Assembly (NCBI RefSeq): GCF_000770305.1 | Contig: NZ_JNVB01000047.1 | Coordinates: 1-33,524, forward strand | Direction of reading: 5' to 3' | From: Erwinia oleae | GTDB taxonomy: Bacteria; Pseudomonadota; Gammaproteobacteria; Enterobacterales; Enterobacteriaceae | DNA length: 33,524 nucleotides | Shown: positions 20,050-29,107 of the stretch, piece after piece | Position numbering within the stretch: the first letter of the stretch is position 1 | Layout: every line of letters begins with the position of its first letter | The notes under the pieces: model-generated | Databases searched by the model: none | What the model was told of the DNA's origin: nothing | What the model saw: only the letters and a program-made list of their open reading frames with translations | Made by a program: the position numbers and the translations under genes

Positions 20050-21054
20050 CTATGGCTGAGCAACAAAGCCAACGGCTTCATAAACCTTCTTCAGCGTCGC
20101 CTGCGCCTGCGCGCGGGCCTTGAGCGCGCCATCGCGCATCACCTGCTCCAGGAATGCTTCGTCATCGCGGTAGCGATGGTAGCGCGCCTGAAGCTCGGTC
20201 AGCATGCCGGAGACGGCGTCCGCCACTGCGCCTTTCAGATGACCATACATCTGCCCCGCAAACTGCTGCTCAAGTTCCGGGATGCTTTTGCCGGTGACGC
20301 CTGAGAGAATATCCAGCAGGTTTGAGACGCCTGCCTTATTTTTCACATCGTAACGCACCACCGGCGGCTCGTCGCCATCGGTCATCGCGCGTTTAATTTT
20401 CTTCACGATGGATTTGGGATCTTCCAGCAGGCCGATAACGTTGTTGCGATTATCATCAGACTTGGACATCTTTTTCGTCGGCTCAAGCAGCGACATCACG
20501 CGCGCGCCGGATTCAGGAATAAACGGCTCAGGCACCTTAAACACGTCGCCATACAGGGCGTTGAAGCGCGCGGCCACGTCGCGGCTCAGTTCAAGATGCT
20601 GCTTCTGATCCTCGCCCACCGGCACCTGCGTGGTCTGATACAGCAGGATATCCGCCGCCATCAGCACCGGGTAGTCGAACAGCCCGGCGTTGATGTTCTC
20701 TTCATAGCGCGTGGATTTGTCCTTGAACTGGGTCATGCGACTCAGCTCGCCGAAGTAGGTGTAGCAGTTGAGGATCCAGCTCAGCTGCGCATGTTCCGGC
20801 ACGTGGGACTGAACAAAAATAGTGCTTTTTTGCGGATCGATACCGCAGGCCAGATAGAGCGCCAGCGTATCCAGCGTCGCCTTGCGCAGCGCGGCGGGGT
20901 TCTGACGCACGGTGATCGCATGTAAATCGACAATACAGTAGATGCAGTCAAAATCATCCTGCATGTTGACCCACTGACGCAGCGCACCCATATAGTTCCC
21001 GATGGTCAGTTCGCCAGAAGGCTGTGCGCCGCTAAATACGATGGGTTTACTCAT
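20050..21054 (-). CDS. trpS: Tryptophanyl-tRNA synthetase
   Basis: Class Ic aminoacyl-tRNA synthetase of 334 residues, equal to E. coli TrpS; charges tRNA-Trp in the cytoplasm. The HIGH-like signature is TIGN (17-20) in [18 protein letters not shown], and KMSKS is at residues 195-199 in [28 protein letters not shown] and [11 protein letters not shown] form the Trp/ATP pocket. The start at 21054 follows gph by 18 bp; trpS is the last gene of the aroK-aroB-damX-dam-rpe-gph-trpS operon and is followed by its terminator. Confidence 0.98.
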   Translation of the reverse strand: MSKPIVFSGAQPSGELTIGNYMGALRQWVNMQDDFDCIYCIVDLHAITVRQNPAALRKATLDTLALYLACGIDPQKSTIFVQSHVPEHAQLSWILNCYTYFGELSRMTQFKDKSTRYEENINAGLFDYPVLMAADILLYQTTQVPVGEDQKQHLELSRDVAARFNALYGDVFKVPEPFIPESGARVMSLLEPTKKMSKSDDNRNNVIGLLEDPKSIVKKIKRAMTDGDEPPVVRYDVKNKAGVSNLLDILSGVTGKSIPELEQQFAGQMYGHLKGAVADAVSGMLTELQARYHRYRDDEAFLEQVMRDGALKARAQAQATLKKVYEAVGFVAQP

Positions 21055-21072
21055 GTTATTTCGTCCTGATAA

Positions 21073-21750
21073 TTACAGCCCTAGCGCGGGCAACAAATCG
21101 TTGAAGTGGTCAAGCACGAGCGTTGGCGTGCTGTCGGCAATCGGCTCGCCGTAGTTGTAACCGTAAGTGAAGCCCACGCAGGGGCAGCCCGCCGCTTTTG
21201 CCGCCAGAATATCATTGCGCGAGTCGCCGACAAACACCAGCTCCTCCGGCAACAGACCAAACTTGCCCAGCACCAGAAACAGCGGCGCGGGATGCGGTTT
21301 TTTCGCTGCGACGTCGTCGCCGCCGATGATCAGCGAAAAATAGTCGGCAATGCCCAGCGAGGCCAGCAACGGCGCGATAAACGGCGTTGGCTTATTGGTC
21401 ACAATCGCCATTGGCACACCGGTTTTCGCCAGCGCGGCCAGTTCGGCTTTCACTCCAGGGAACAGCTTGCTGCCGCTCTCAATGGTGGTAGCGTAATGCT
21501 TATCAAGCAGCACGCGCGCGTCGGCAATCGTGGCGGCATCGGGCTGATGGCCCTGCGCCCACGTCAGCGCGCGCGCTATCAGCACGTCGGCGCCGTTACC
21601 AATCCAGGTTGAGACGCGCTCAACGCCTGCGGCAGGAAGGTTCAGCGCAGCCAGGGCGGCATCCACCGCGCTGGTCAAACCCGGCGCGCTGTCAATCAGC
21701 GTGCCGTCAAGATCAAACGCCAGACCGCGAATATTAGTGAAATGAGCCAT
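21073..21750 (-). CDS. gph: Phosphoglycolate phosphatase
   Basis: HAD-superfamily phosphatase of 225 residues that removes 2-phosphoglycolate formed during repair of oxidised DNA ends. Motif I is [10 protein letters not shown] with nucleophile Asp13 and Asp15; motif II is in IVTNKP; Lys lies in [10 protein letters not shown]; motif III is [16 protein letters not shown]. It is clearly shorter than E. coli Gph (252): an insertion after LTWA and the C-terminal tail after LLPALGL are both missing, with the catalytic core intact. The ATG at 21750 lies inside the end of rpe (17-bp overlap), so coupling is likely; longer upstream frames would run far into rpe. Confidence 0.95.
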   Translation of the reverse strand: MAHFTNIRGLAFDLDGTLIDSAPGLTSAVDAALAALNLPAAGVERVSTWIGNGADVLIARALTWAQGHQPDAATIADARVLLDKHYATTIESGSKLFPGVKAELAALAKTGVPMAIVTNKPTPFIAPLLASLGIADYFSLIIGGDDVAAKKPHPAPLFLVLGKFGLLPEELVFVGDSRNDILAAKAAGCPCVGFTYGYNYGEPIADSTPTLVLDHFNDLLPALGL

Positions 21751-22420
21751 GGCGTGATTTCTCCAGTTCTGTACGCATGTCGTCGATGACTTTTTTATAA
21801 TCCGGCTGGCCGAAAATCGCGGATCCGGCAACAAACATGTCCGCGCCTGCCGCCGCAATCTCAGCAATGTTATCTGCCTTCACGCCGCCATCCACTTCCA
21901 GGCGGATATCGTAACCGCTGCGATCGATCAGCTTGCGCACCTGACGCAGCTTGTCCAGCGTGCCCGGAATGAAGGACTGACCGCCAAAGCCGGGGTTAAC
22001 CGACATCAGCAGGATCACATCAACTTTATCCATTACGTAATCAAGGTAGCTGAGCGGCGTAGCCGGGTTAAACACTAACCCCGATTTACAACCGTGTTCT
22101 CTGATCAGTTGGAGCGATCGATCGATATGCTCGGAGGCTTCAGGATGAAAAGTGATATAGCTGGCCCCCGCTTTGGCAAAGTCAGGGATGAGGCGATCAA
22201 CCGGTTTCACCATCATGTGCACATCAATCGGCGCGGTAATACCGTAGTCGCGCAGCGCCTTCAGCACCATCGGGCCCATGGTCAAATTGGGCACGTAATG
22301 GTTGTCCATCACGTCAAAATGCACAACGTCGCCACCCGCCGCCAGCACTTTGGCCGTGTCTTCACCCAGACGGGCAAAATCGGCGGACAGGATTGAGGGG
22401 GCAAGCAAAAACTGTTTCAT
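21734..22420 (-). CDS. rpe: Ribulose-phosphate 3-epimerase
   Basis: TIM-barrel enzyme of 228 residues (E. coli Rpe 225) interconverting ribulose-5-phosphate and xylulose-5-phosphate in the pentose phosphate pathway. Signature stretches: [32 protein letters not shown] with metal-binding His and catalytic Asp, [26 protein letters not shown], and RLEVDGGVK with the second catalytic Asp. The ATG at 22420 (MKQFLLAPS) has GGGAGAAACGG upstream; the frame to 22498 would overlap dam and is not used. It follows dam by 46 bp and overlaps gph by 17 bp. Confidence 0.98.
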   Translation of the reverse strand: MKQFLLAPSILSADFARLGEDTAKVLAAGGDVVHFDVMDNHYVPNLTMGPMVLKALRDYGITAPIDVHMMVKPVDRLIPDFAKAGASYITFHPEASEHIDRSLQLIREHGCKSGLVFNPATPLSYLDYVMDKVDVILLMSVNPGFGGQSFIPGTLDKLRQVRKLIDRSGYDIRLEVDGGVKADNIAEIAAAGADMFVAGSAIFGQPDYKKVIDDMRTELEKSRHGSFH

Positions 22421-22466
22421 CCGTTTCTCCCGGTTTGCGCCTGATGGGAGGCGCGTAACATTACAT

Positions 22467-23285
22467 TCATCGGCTGGTAAACAGCGCCAGTATCTCATTC
22501 ACCTGATTACGGCCGGTACTGTTGCGGCTTATCGAACGCCGCGCTTTGATCTGGTGCAGAGCCGCCGCCTGATACCAGAGCCTGGTGAGCGGCGTATCGT
22601 GGTTAGAGATCAGTACCGGAATGCGGTTCTCTGTCGATAATTTAACCGCCAGTTCCGCCAGGTGCTCCTGCTGTTGCAGGCTGAAGCTGTTGGTATGATA
22701 AGCGGTAAAGTTCGCCGTGGCCGACAGCGGCGCATACGGCGGATCGCAATAGACCACTGAACCCTGCGTCGCCCTGCTCAGGGTAACATCGTATGACTCG
22801 CAAACAAACGTCGCATCCTGCGCCCGTTCGGCAAACCCGTAAAGCTCCTCTTCGGGAAAGTACGGCCGAATATAACGTCCAAACGGAACGTTAAATTCGC
22901 CGCTGAGGTTATAGCGGCACAGTCCGTTATAGCAGTGGCGGTTGAGGTATAAAAAAAGCATGCCGCGGCGCCAGGGATCGTCGCAACGATTAAATTCAAG
23001 GCGGCGTTCATAGTAAAAGGCAGACTCGTTCGTCTCGCGGGTAAACAGCGGGCGCGCTTCGGCGACGAATTCGTCGACCCGAGTTTTAACGATGTTATAG
23101 AGATTGATCAGATCGCTGTTGATGTCGGCCAGAATGTAGCGCGGGAAATGGGTATTGAGGAATACCGATCCTGCGCCGACAAAGGGCTCAATCAAACAGT
23201 CCCCTTCGGGAAGATGACGCTGGATATCATCAAGAAGCGGGAATTTTCCTCCCGCCCACTTTAAAAAAGCGCGATTTTTTTTCAT
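22467..23285 (-). CDS. dam: DNA adenine methyltransferase (GATC)
   Basis: Orphan N6-adenine methyltransferase of 272 residues (E. coli Dam 278) that methylates GATC and so directs mismatch repair and replication initiation. It has the alpha-class order: SAM-binding FLKWAGGK (residues 7-14) and [11 protein letters not shown], the target-recognition region with [14 protein letters not shown], then the catalytic DPPY at 181-184 in [12 protein letters not shown]. The ATG at 23285 gives [13 protein letters not shown], as in E. coli. It lies 126 bp after damX in the same operon; the gap has no clear terminator. Confidence 0.98.
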   Translation of the reverse strand: MKKNRAFLKWAGGKFPLLDDIQRHLPEGDCLIEPFVGAGSVFLNTHFPRYILADINSDLINLYNIVKTRVDEFVAEARPLFTRETNESAFYYERRLEFNRCDDPWRRGMLFLYLNRHCYNGLCRYNLSGEFNVPFGRYIRPYFPEEELYGFAERAQDATFVCESYDVTLSRATQGSVVYCDPPYAPLSATANFTAYHTNSFSLQQQEHLAELAVKLSTENRIPVLISNHDTPLTRLWYQAAALHQIKARRSISRNSTGRNQVNEILALFTSR

Positions 23286-23411
23286 GCCGTCGTTTAATTA
23301 CAATTACTCTTCAGGCTGCGGTAATACCGACAGCATATCTGCGCTTCAAAATGCCCTTAAGCCACTGGCGAAAGAGCATATTCTGACTTTCAACCGGTTT
23401 TCCCGGCCTGA

Positions 23412-24380
23412 TTAATTTGCCGCTTCTTTCCTGACCTGGCTTACCGGTTTCACCCACGGATTCTGCGCGCGAACTTCGGCGGGCAGCGAGGCGACGGCGC
23501 GTTTCGCATCAGCAGGCGTGGCGTAGGAACCGCTTACCAATACATACCACGGCTGACCGTTACGACTGGTCTTGTAGACGTGGAAGCTGCTCAGATTTTG
23601 CTTCTTCGCCCAGGCATTAAGGGTATCGGAGCGCGAGGCGCTGCTCAGCTGAAGCGTGTAGCTGCCACCGGGCGCAGCGGTGCTGGCTCCAGGTGCAGCC
23701 GCAGCGTGAGAAGCGGTACTGCGCGGTGCATGCTCTTTGGCGGCTGGCTTTGTTTCTGCGGGCTTATGCGCCGTTGCAGGTCTGTTCGCAGCGGCTGGCT
23801 GCTGCGGTTTGGTCGCCACCGGACGCGTGGCCTGTCCGCCAGGCGCAACCGTGGCGGGCGCGGTAGGCAGTCCGCCGTTTTGTCCGCCCTGCGCGGCGGC
23901 GTCCACCTGACCTTGCTGATTAGTCAGGGCGCTGTTCAAATCACCAGGCAGTTCCACGCGCTGCTGATTTTCCGGCGCAGGCACGGGCTGCGCTTCAGTC
24001 GGCGTGGAAGAAACCGGCGGGACGCTGATCGGCTGCGGGCTGTTGCCTGCTGGCGCCTGAGTGCTGGCAGCATCAGGCTTCGCCGCATCAGGCGCTGGCG
24101 TACTGTTCTGGCCGGTCATTGACGATGAGCCGGAGAGATCGATATTTTTTTCGCTGCCCGACGGCGGTTGCTGCGCCTGCTTTTCAGCTTTGTCGTCAGG
24201 GGAGTTCAGCGCTGAGCCGATGCCTATGACCAGCAAAAGCAATACCAGAATGCCGATCCCCATCATCATATGCTGGCGGGAAACCGGTATTTTTGGCGCC
24301 GAAGACGTTTTGCGAGACCGCTGCGGACGGCGATCGCTGGTATCAGGTTTTAACTCGTCTTCCGGTTTAAACTCGTCCAT
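23412..24380 (-). CDS. damX: Cell-division protein DamX with SPOR domain
   Basis: Septal-ring protein of 322 residues, shorter than E. coli DamX (428). Layout: acidic cytoplasmic N-terminus (MDEFKPEDELKPDTSD), one membrane segment (about 38-57, MMMGIGILVLLLLVIGIGSA), a long Pro/Ala/Gln-rich periplasmic linker (~60-240) and a C-terminal SPOR domain (~243-316, YTLQLSSASRSDTLNAWAKK then PWYVLVSGSYATPADAKRAV) that binds denuded septal peptidoglycan. The length difference lies mainly in the low-complexity linker and the N-terminal region. It lies between aroB (91 bp) and dam (126 bp), the E. coli order. Confidence 0.95.
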   Translation of the reverse strand: MDEFKPEDELKPDTSDRRPQRSRKTSSAPKIPVSRQHMMMGIGILVLLLLVIGIGSALNSPDDKAEKQAQQPPSGSEKNIDLSGSSSMTGQNSTPAPDAAKPDAASTQAPAGNSPQPISVPPVSSTPTEAQPVPAPENQQRVELPGDLNSALTNQQGQVDAAAQGGQNGGLPTAPATVAPGGQATRPVATKPQQPAAANRPATAHKPAETKPAAKEHAPRSTASHAAAAPGASTAAPGGSYTLQLSSASRSDTLNAWAKKQNLSSFHVYKTSRNGQPWYVLVSGSYATPADAKRAVASLPAEVRAQNPWVKPVSQVRKEAAN

Positions 24381-24471
24381 TCAACCTCCTCCAGTAAAGC
24401 AGCGACGCCGCTCAATACCCTGTAAACGGCGCTTACGTCATGGTCAGATCCGGAACAAGCCGGCGTTGTTA

Positions 24472-25554
24472 TCAGGTGCAGTCGTTAATTGCCGCTAAAA
24501 CCATATCATGCGGCACGCCGCTGCGCACTTCAGCATTACCCATTGCCCGCGGCAGGACGAGGCGAAGCTCGCCCGCCAGCACTTTTTTATCGCGCATCAT
24601 ATGCGGCAGGTAGGCTTCGGCAGCCATACTCTGCGGGCCGTTAACCGGCAGGCCAGCATGCGTTAATAGTGCAATAATTCTGTCGGTGTCTGCGGCGCTG
24701 AACTGACCAAGGCGCTCTGCCGTGCGCGCGGCCATGACCATTCCCGCCGCCACGGCTTCACCATGCAGCCAGTTGCCGTAACCCATATGCGCTTCAATCG
24801 CGTGGCCAAAAGTATGACCCAGGTTCAGCAGCGCTCGCTGGCCCATTTCACGTTCGTCAGCAGCCACAACCGCTGCTTTCAGCTCGCAGCAGCGGCGAAT
24901 ACAGTACGCCATGGCTTTGCCGTCCAGGGCCAGCAGCGCATCAATATTGGCTTCCAGCCAGTTGAAAAACTCGCCGTCGAGAATGATGCCGTACTTGATC
25001 ACTTCAGCCAGGCCGGACGCAAGTTCGCGCGGCGGCAGGGTGGCGAGACAGTTGAGATCGATAACCACAGATGCAGGCTGATAGAACGCGCCGATCATGT
25101 TTTTACCGAGAGGATGATTTACCGCGGTTTTGCCGCCGACAGACGAGTCGACCTGAGCCAGCAGCGTGGTCGGTACCTGAATAAAACGGACGCCGCGTTG
25201 ATAGCTCGCTGCCGCAAAACCGGTCAGATCGCCGATAACGCCGCCGCCAAGGGCGACCAGCGTGGTATCGCGACCGTGCGGTTTTTCCAGCAGGGCGGTA
25301 AAGACCTGCTCCATCACCGCCAGCGTTTTGTACTGTTCGCCGTCCGGCAGGATAACCTGATCGACCTTCACACCAGCGCCTTCAAGCAGTTGGCGCAGCG
25401 GAGCAAGATAGAGTGGCGCCAGCGTTTCGTTGGTGACCAACATCGCGCGGTCGCCCGATTGCAGCGGCCAAAAGGACGCCGGATCGTTAAACAATCCGGC
25501 GGCGATAGTAATGGGATAGCTTCGCTCTCCCAAAGTGACGGTAATCTTCTCCAT
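24472..25554 (-). CDS. aroB: 3-dehydroquinate synthase
   Basis: Second step of the shikimate pathway, converting DAHP to 3-dehydroquinate with NAD+ and Zn2+ in the cytoplasm; 360 residues (E. coli 362). Motifs: [10 protein letters not shown], the NAD-binding [54 protein letters not shown], the metal ligands in GLAEVIKYG and [12 protein letters not shown], and HGEAVAAGM. The ATG at 25554 gives [15 protein letters not shown], the standard start. It follows aroK by 44 bp. Confidence 0.98.
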   Translation of the reverse strand: MEKITVTLGERSYPITIAAGLFNDPASFWPLQSGDRAMLVTNETLAPLYLAPLRQLLEGAGVKVDQVILPDGEQYKTLAVMEQVFTALLEKPHGRDTTLVALGGGVIGDLTGFAAASYQRGVRFIQVPTTLLAQVDSSVGGKTAVNHPLGKNMIGAFYQPASVVIDLNCLATLPPRELASGLAEVIKYGIILDGEFFNWLEANIDALLALDGKAMAYCIRRCCELKAAVVAADEREMGQRALLNLGHTFGHAIEAHMGYGNWLHGEAVAAGMVMAARTAERLGQFSAADTDRIIALLTHAGLPVNGPQSMAAEAYLPHMMRDKKVLAGELRLVLPRAMGNAEVRSGVPHDMVLAAINDCT

Positions 25555-25598
25555 GACGCGGTATCGCCCTTTTGCAATGGCCCGCAGGCCGCGCTGAA

Positions 25599-26120
25599 TC
25601 AGCTTTTCTCCAGCATATTGATAATCTGGTTCGCGACCACTTTTGCGCTCTGATCATCGGTGCGGATGGTGACGTCAGCAATCTCTTCGTAGAGCGGATT
25701 GCGTTCGCCAGCCAGCGCTTCCAATACCTCACGCGGTGGAGAGTTCACCTGGAGCAGCGGCCGTTTTTTGTCGCGTTGCGTCCGCGCCAGCTGCTTTTCG
25801 ATGGTTGTTTCCAGATACACCACGACGCCGCGAGCAGAAAGACGGTTACGCGTTTCACGTGACTTCACTGAACCGCCACCGGTAGCCAGCACAATGCCTT
25901 GCTTTTCAGTAAGTTCGTTGATGATTTTCTCTTCGCGATCGCGGAAGCCTTCTTCGCCTTCAACGTCGAACACCCAACCCACATCCGCTCCGGTACGTCG
26001 CTCAATTTCTTGATCGGAATCGAAAAATTCCATGTTGAGTTGCTGAGCTAACTGACGCCCAATAGTGCTTTTGCCGGCACCCATAGGCCCAACCAGAAAG
26101 ATATTGCGTTTCTCTGCCAT
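25599..26120 (-). CDS. aroK: Shikimate kinase I
   Basis: Phosphorylates shikimate at the 3-hydroxyl; 173 residues as in E. coli and nearly identical. P-loop GPMGAGKS (residues 11-18), shikimate-binding Asp in [23 protein letters not shown], the Walker B-like LATGGGSV, and the lid region [11 protein letters not shown]. The start is the ATG at 26120 (MAEKRN); the in-frame extension to 26165 is not family-like. It is the first gene of the aroK-to-trpS operon, preceded by a long 5' region (26121-26505). Confidence 0.98.
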   Translation of the reverse strand: MAEKRNIFLVGPMGAGKSTIGRQLAQQLNMEFFDSDQEIERRTGADVGWVFDVEGEEGFRDREEKIINELTEKQGIVLATGGGSVKSRETRNRLSARGVVVYLETTIEKQLARTQRDKKRPLLQVNSPPREVLEALAGERNPLYEEIADVTIRTDDQSAKVVANQIINMLEKS

Positions 26121-26505
26121 TTTTTCGGTATTACTAAGACTATTCGTTAATGATACCCCGTCCACTCGGACAGGACATGAACTGAAACCTCATGAGCGAT
26201 AATGCGAGAGTCAGAAGAAAATTATCTCAACACTGAAGGTATTTTGGCAACCGATTAAATTGACCTTGCCCATTGCGCATACAAGCCGCGTTTCAGTCCG
26301 CTTCATTTATCAGCCCGATGTCACTGCATCGGCTACGCCGGTTGCGCACGATAAAAAACGGGTTAAATGCATTCTTTGCAGCAGGACCGAGGCCCATAAA
26401 TCAAAATCGCTAAACCTTGTAAGCTAATTCGGCTCTTGCGTCAAACGCATATGTCGGTAACAAGGCAAAAAAAGTCCTCTTTTCGGTACTTTGTTACAAA
26501 AAGCG
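26121..26505 (-). promoter_or_regulatory. aroK 5' region: promoter, hairpin and possible short leader ORF
   Basis: This 385-bp gap separates hofQ from aroK. On the minus strand TTGACG (26444-26439) and TACAAG (26421-26416), 17 bp apart, are the best promoter, giving a leader of almost 290 nt. Near its end is a hairpin, CCTGTCC-GAGT-GGACGGG (26174-26157), 36 nt before the aroK start. It lies inside a 17-codon frame (26193-26140, [17 protein letters not shown]) that lacks a Shine-Dalgarno sequence and may be chance. The hofQ terminator occupies the distal end. Confidence 0.45.
26467..26492 (-). terminator. Terminator of the hofMNOPQ operon
   Basis: Read on the minus strand: AAAGT-A-CC, a 7-nt loop (GAAAAGA), GG-ACTTT, followed by further T residues. 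The stem has 7 pairs with one bulged A and lies 13 nt after the hofQ stop. AT-rich and therefore of moderate strength, but well placed to separate hofQ from the aroK promoter. Confidence 0.6.
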
Positions 26506-27753
26506 TCACTCATCCTCAATCAGCCGCGGCGTGATAAAAATCACCAGTTCGCGACGCTTTTGCTCATTAGCCTGATAGCGAAACAGCGATCCCAGCAGTG
26601 GTATGTCGCCCATCAGCGGCACTTTCTTTTGCGACTGCGAGGATTGCTGCTGAAAGATGCCGCCCAGCGCCAGCGTCTGCCCGTCTTTCAGCGTCACCTG
26701 CGTCTGGATCTCCTGCTTATCAATCGCCAGGTATTCCCCTTCTCCGCTACGCATTACTTTTCCGGGTACGTTCTGAGTGATGTGCAGTTTAAGCAGTATA
26801 CGTCCGTTGGGCTGTACGACGGGCGTGACTTCCATCCCCAGCACCGCGTCTTTGAACTCCACGGTGGTGCTGCCGTTGGTACCGCTGGAGACCTCATAGG
26901 GTATTTCTGTTCCCTGCTTGATACTGGCTGGTTGCTGATGTGATGTAAACAGACGCGGACTGGCAATAATTTCTAACTTGTCCTCCTGCTCAAGCGCGCT
27001 CAGCTCAAGCTCCAGCAGCCGACCATTCAGGCGGGCAAAGGTAAAACCAGCGGATACAGCAGGACTGGCCACCGGCAGGTTGACGCTGAGCGGGCTGGCG
27101 CGCAACGCGCTGTCGATTCGCTCCGTACCGCTGACGCCCCAACGCACGCCAAGCTCCCGCAGGCTTTCCTGATTAATGGTGACGATATGCGCCGACAGCT
27201 CGATTTGCCGGACAGGAACATCTAGGGCGCTGACCCAGCGACGAATTTTTTCGATTGCAGCAAGATTATCGTGAAGCAGCAGGCTGTTTGTGCGCGTATC
27301 GACCGTGACGGTTCCTCGCGATGTCAGCAGCTTTTCGCGCCCGGCCTGTAGGCTGCCGTTCACCGCAGTGGCATCGGCATAGCGCAGCGCCAGCGTATGT
27401 GTCTCAAGCGGCAGCGCATTTATTGCTTCTTCGCGCTCCGCCGCCTGCTGCTGCTTTTTCTCCTGCTGCCAGCGTTGCGGGAAGACCAGTAAAACATCAC
27501 CTTCTCTTTCAATGGTGAGGCGGGTCATTTTTGCCACCAGCGTCATGGCCTGCTGCCAGGGCACGTTTTGCAATCTTAACGACAGCTTTCCCTCTACCCC
27601 TGGCGCAACCATCAAATTGAGCTGCTGCCAGTCAGCCAGCGCCTGCATCACCTGCGCTACGGGCGCATCGTCAAAAACCAGCGAGAGGCGGTCAGTGCTG
27701 GCGCGCAGTGGGCTGAGGTACGCCAGCAACAGCAGAATTATCATCCTGATCAT
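26506..27753 (-). CDS. hofQ: Outer-membrane secretin HofQ (PilQ/ComE-like)
   Basis: Secretin of 415 residues (E. coli HofQ 412), the outer-membrane ring of a DNA-uptake/type IV pilus-like apparatus. A short signal peptide (MIRMIILLLLAYLSPLRAS) precedes an STN/N0 domain (VFDDAPVAQVMQALADWQQL), a KH-like N1 region, and the C-terminal secretin domain with QIELSAHIVTINQESLRELG, IIASPRLFTSHQQPASIKQG, VLGMEVTPVVQPNGRI and LALGGIF. It is short for a pilus secretin but normal for the HofQ/ComE group, whose E. coli member is implicated in use of DNA as a nutrient. The ATG at 27753 (AAGGAAAA upstream) overlaps hofP by 62 bp; Met4 is an alternative. Confidence 0.93.
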   Translation of the reverse strand: MIRMIILLLLAYLSPLRASTDRLSLVFDDAPVAQVMQALADWQQLNLMVAPGVEGKLSLRLQNVPWQQAMTLVAKMTRLTIEREGDVLLVFPQRWQQEKKQQQAAEREEAINALPLETHTLALRYADATAVNGSLQAGREKLLTSRGTVTVDTRTNSLLLHDNLAAIEKIRRWVSALDVPVRQIELSAHIVTINQESLRELGVRWGVSGTERIDSALRASPLSVNLPVASPAVSAGFTFARLNGRLLELELSALEQEDKLEIIASPRLFTSHQQPASIKQGTEIPYEVSSGTNGSTTVEFKDAVLGMEVTPVVQPNGRILLKLHITQNVPGKVMRSGEGEYLAIDKQEIQTQVTLKDGQTLALGGIFQQQSSQSQKKVPLMGDIPLLGSLFRYQANEQKRRELVIFITPRLIEDE

Positions 27754-28078
27754 ACAGTTTTCCTTTCAGGGTAAACGACATCGGCGGCTGGCATGCCTGC
27801 GCGCTGTCAACGGTAATGCTCAGCGCGTCGACGGCCGCAAGATGCCAGCGGTCGTCGAGCTGTTCGCCTGGTTTTTTCTGCACCCACTGATGAGGCGAGA
27901 AGACCAGCCATGCACGGTAGTCGCCCTTCTGGCCAACGATGCCGCGAAGCTGCCACAGCGGCCGTTCGGCCCGGCAGGAAAGCGTCTCTGCGGGCGTGAA
28001 CGGATCGCGTGCCAGCGCCGAACCCGCCGATGCAGCAGCAGCCAGTAGCGCGAAGAGTAAACGGCGTTCAGGCTTCAT
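27692..28078 (-). CDS. hofP: PilP-like protein HofP
   Basis: A 128-residue exported protein corresponding to HofP of E. coli (~134), a counterpart of the PilP pilotin-like protein that links the inner-membrane PilNO complex to the secretin. An N-terminal signal sequence (MKPERRLLFALLAAAASAGSALA) precedes a small periplasmic domain starting with RDPFTP, the usual PilP opening, and containing RPLWQLRGIVGQ and ITVDSAQACQP. It overlaps hofO by 11 bp and hofQ by 62 bp. Sequence similarity is low in this family, so the call leans on gene order. Confidence 0.82.
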   Translation of the reverse strand: MKPERRLLFALLAAAASAGSALARDPFTPAETLSCRAERPLWQLRGIVGQKGDYRAWLVFSPHQWVQKKPGEQLDDRWHLAAVDALSITVDSAQACQPPMSFTLKGKLYDQDDNSAVAGVPQPTARQH

Positions 28079-28571
28079 GATTTAGTACCAGCCGTGTTTT
28101 GAATATCAGCCGCTCGCCTTCACGCGTCAGCGTGAAATGCGAAAGAGTCGCCGCTGCGGAGAGCGTACTGAAGTAGTCCAGCACCTTTTTGGTTTGCTGC
28201 CAGCTAAGCTTCAGCGTCAGGGTTCCACCCTCTTTTTCCGGATGCCAGGAGATAAGTTCGCCATCGGCACTATCGAGAAGCGCCAACAGTGAGAATGCGC
28301 GTCCGGTTTCTGCTGCCAGTGCTTCTTCAAGCTGGTCCATTGCCGCCTGTGTCGCGGCAGCGGAATTACCGTTGCGCAGGTTCTGTTTAATGGCCCGATA
28401 GCGTTTAAGCTCTGCGTCTTCACGCTTGCTCAGGGCAGCGGCCTGCTGATATATCGGTTGCGCCCAGAGCCACCCTGCTGCGGCTGAAAACAGCCCGCTC
28501 AGGCACAAGTAGAGCGTGAGACGACGCCACAGCGGCTGATAAAACCAGTGTAAAAACGCGGCGGCGTTCAT
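28068..28571 (-). CDS. hofO: PilO-like protein HofO
   Basis: A 167-residue single-pass inner-membrane protein; E. coli HofO is somewhat shorter (~146). A short cytoplasmic N-terminus is followed by one membrane segment (about residues 18-37, LTLYLCLSGLFSAAAGWLWA), a helical region (QQAAALSKREDAELKRYRAI) likely to pair with HofN, and a ferredoxin-like periplasmic domain ending RLIFKTRLVLNHEA. It corresponds to PilO, which with PilN forms the periplasmic alignment complex. Its start overlaps the hofN stop (ATGA, 4 bp). Confidence 0.83.
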   Translation of the reverse strand: MNAAAFLHWFYQPLWRRLTLYLCLSGLFSAAAGWLWAQPIYQQAAALSKREDAELKRYRAIKQNLRNGNSAAATQAAMDQLEEALAAETGRAFSLLALLDSADGELISWHPEKEGGTLTLKLSWQQTKKVLDYFSTLSAAATLSHFTLTREGERLIFKTRLVLNHEA

Positions 28572-29107
28572 GACGCGTTATCCTTTTGCAGCGCGATCGT
28601 CAGGCTGAATGCCAACTGTCCTTTGCCATCGCGGCTGATTTTTTGCGTGTCAACACGCTGAAAAAGATCCAGCCCGGCCAGACGCTGGCGAAAGCGATGC
28701 AGATCGCGAATGTCACGACAAAAGCCGGCCAGATACAGGCTCTCCGGGTTCTTACTCATTTCCGTTAACCAGAGCGCATCAGGCATATGCGTCGTCAGGC
28801 TTTGCGCAAAGTGGCTCCACTGCGCCGCCTGCTGCCGTTGCTGCTGCAATGCCATCAGCTGATCGCTCAGCGCCTGTTTTCGCTTAAGCAGGTTTTCTAC
28901 ACGCTGCTGCACGTCGGTGGCTTGCCTGACCGAACGACGGTGAATGTCGATGCTTTTGAGCCGCTGCGTATTCGCTCTCTGCTGCCAGTTGACAGGCAGC
29001 GCTGCCGCCAGCGAAAAAAGCATTATCAGCACCAGCAGGCCAACGTCGCGGCGGAGGCTTTTTCTGAACAGCGTCTGCCGCCAGGGAAGCAGGTTGACCC
29101 AAACCAT
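28568..29107 (-). CDS. hofN: PilN-like protein HofN
   Basis: A 179-residue single-pass inner-membrane protein, the same length as E. coli HofN. The N-terminus MVWVNLLPWRQ is the PilN motif (xNLLPWR) that docks into the PilM-like protein in the cytoplasm. One membrane segment (about 23-41, VGLLVLIMLFSLAAALPVN) and a long helical/coiled-coil stretch (about 50-100) lead to a periplasmic domain. Its ATG shares one base with the hofM stop (TGATG), indicating translational coupling. Confidence 0.9.
   Translation of the reverse strand: MVWVNLLPWRQTLFRKSLRRDVGLLVLIMLFSLAAALPVNWQQRANTQRLKSIDIHRRSVRQATDVQQRVENLLKRKQALSDQLMALQQQRQQAAQWSHFAQSLTTHMPDALWLTEMSKNPESLYLAGFCRDIRDLHRFRQRLAGLDLFQRVDTQKISRDGKGQLAFSLTIALQKDNAS

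Noticed and set aside
26457-26497. GTAACAA...TTGTTAC inverted repeat after hofQ as a terminator
   Set aside because: The arms are 27 nt apart and the T-tract falls in the loop; the smaller internal hairpin at 26467-26492 explains termination better.
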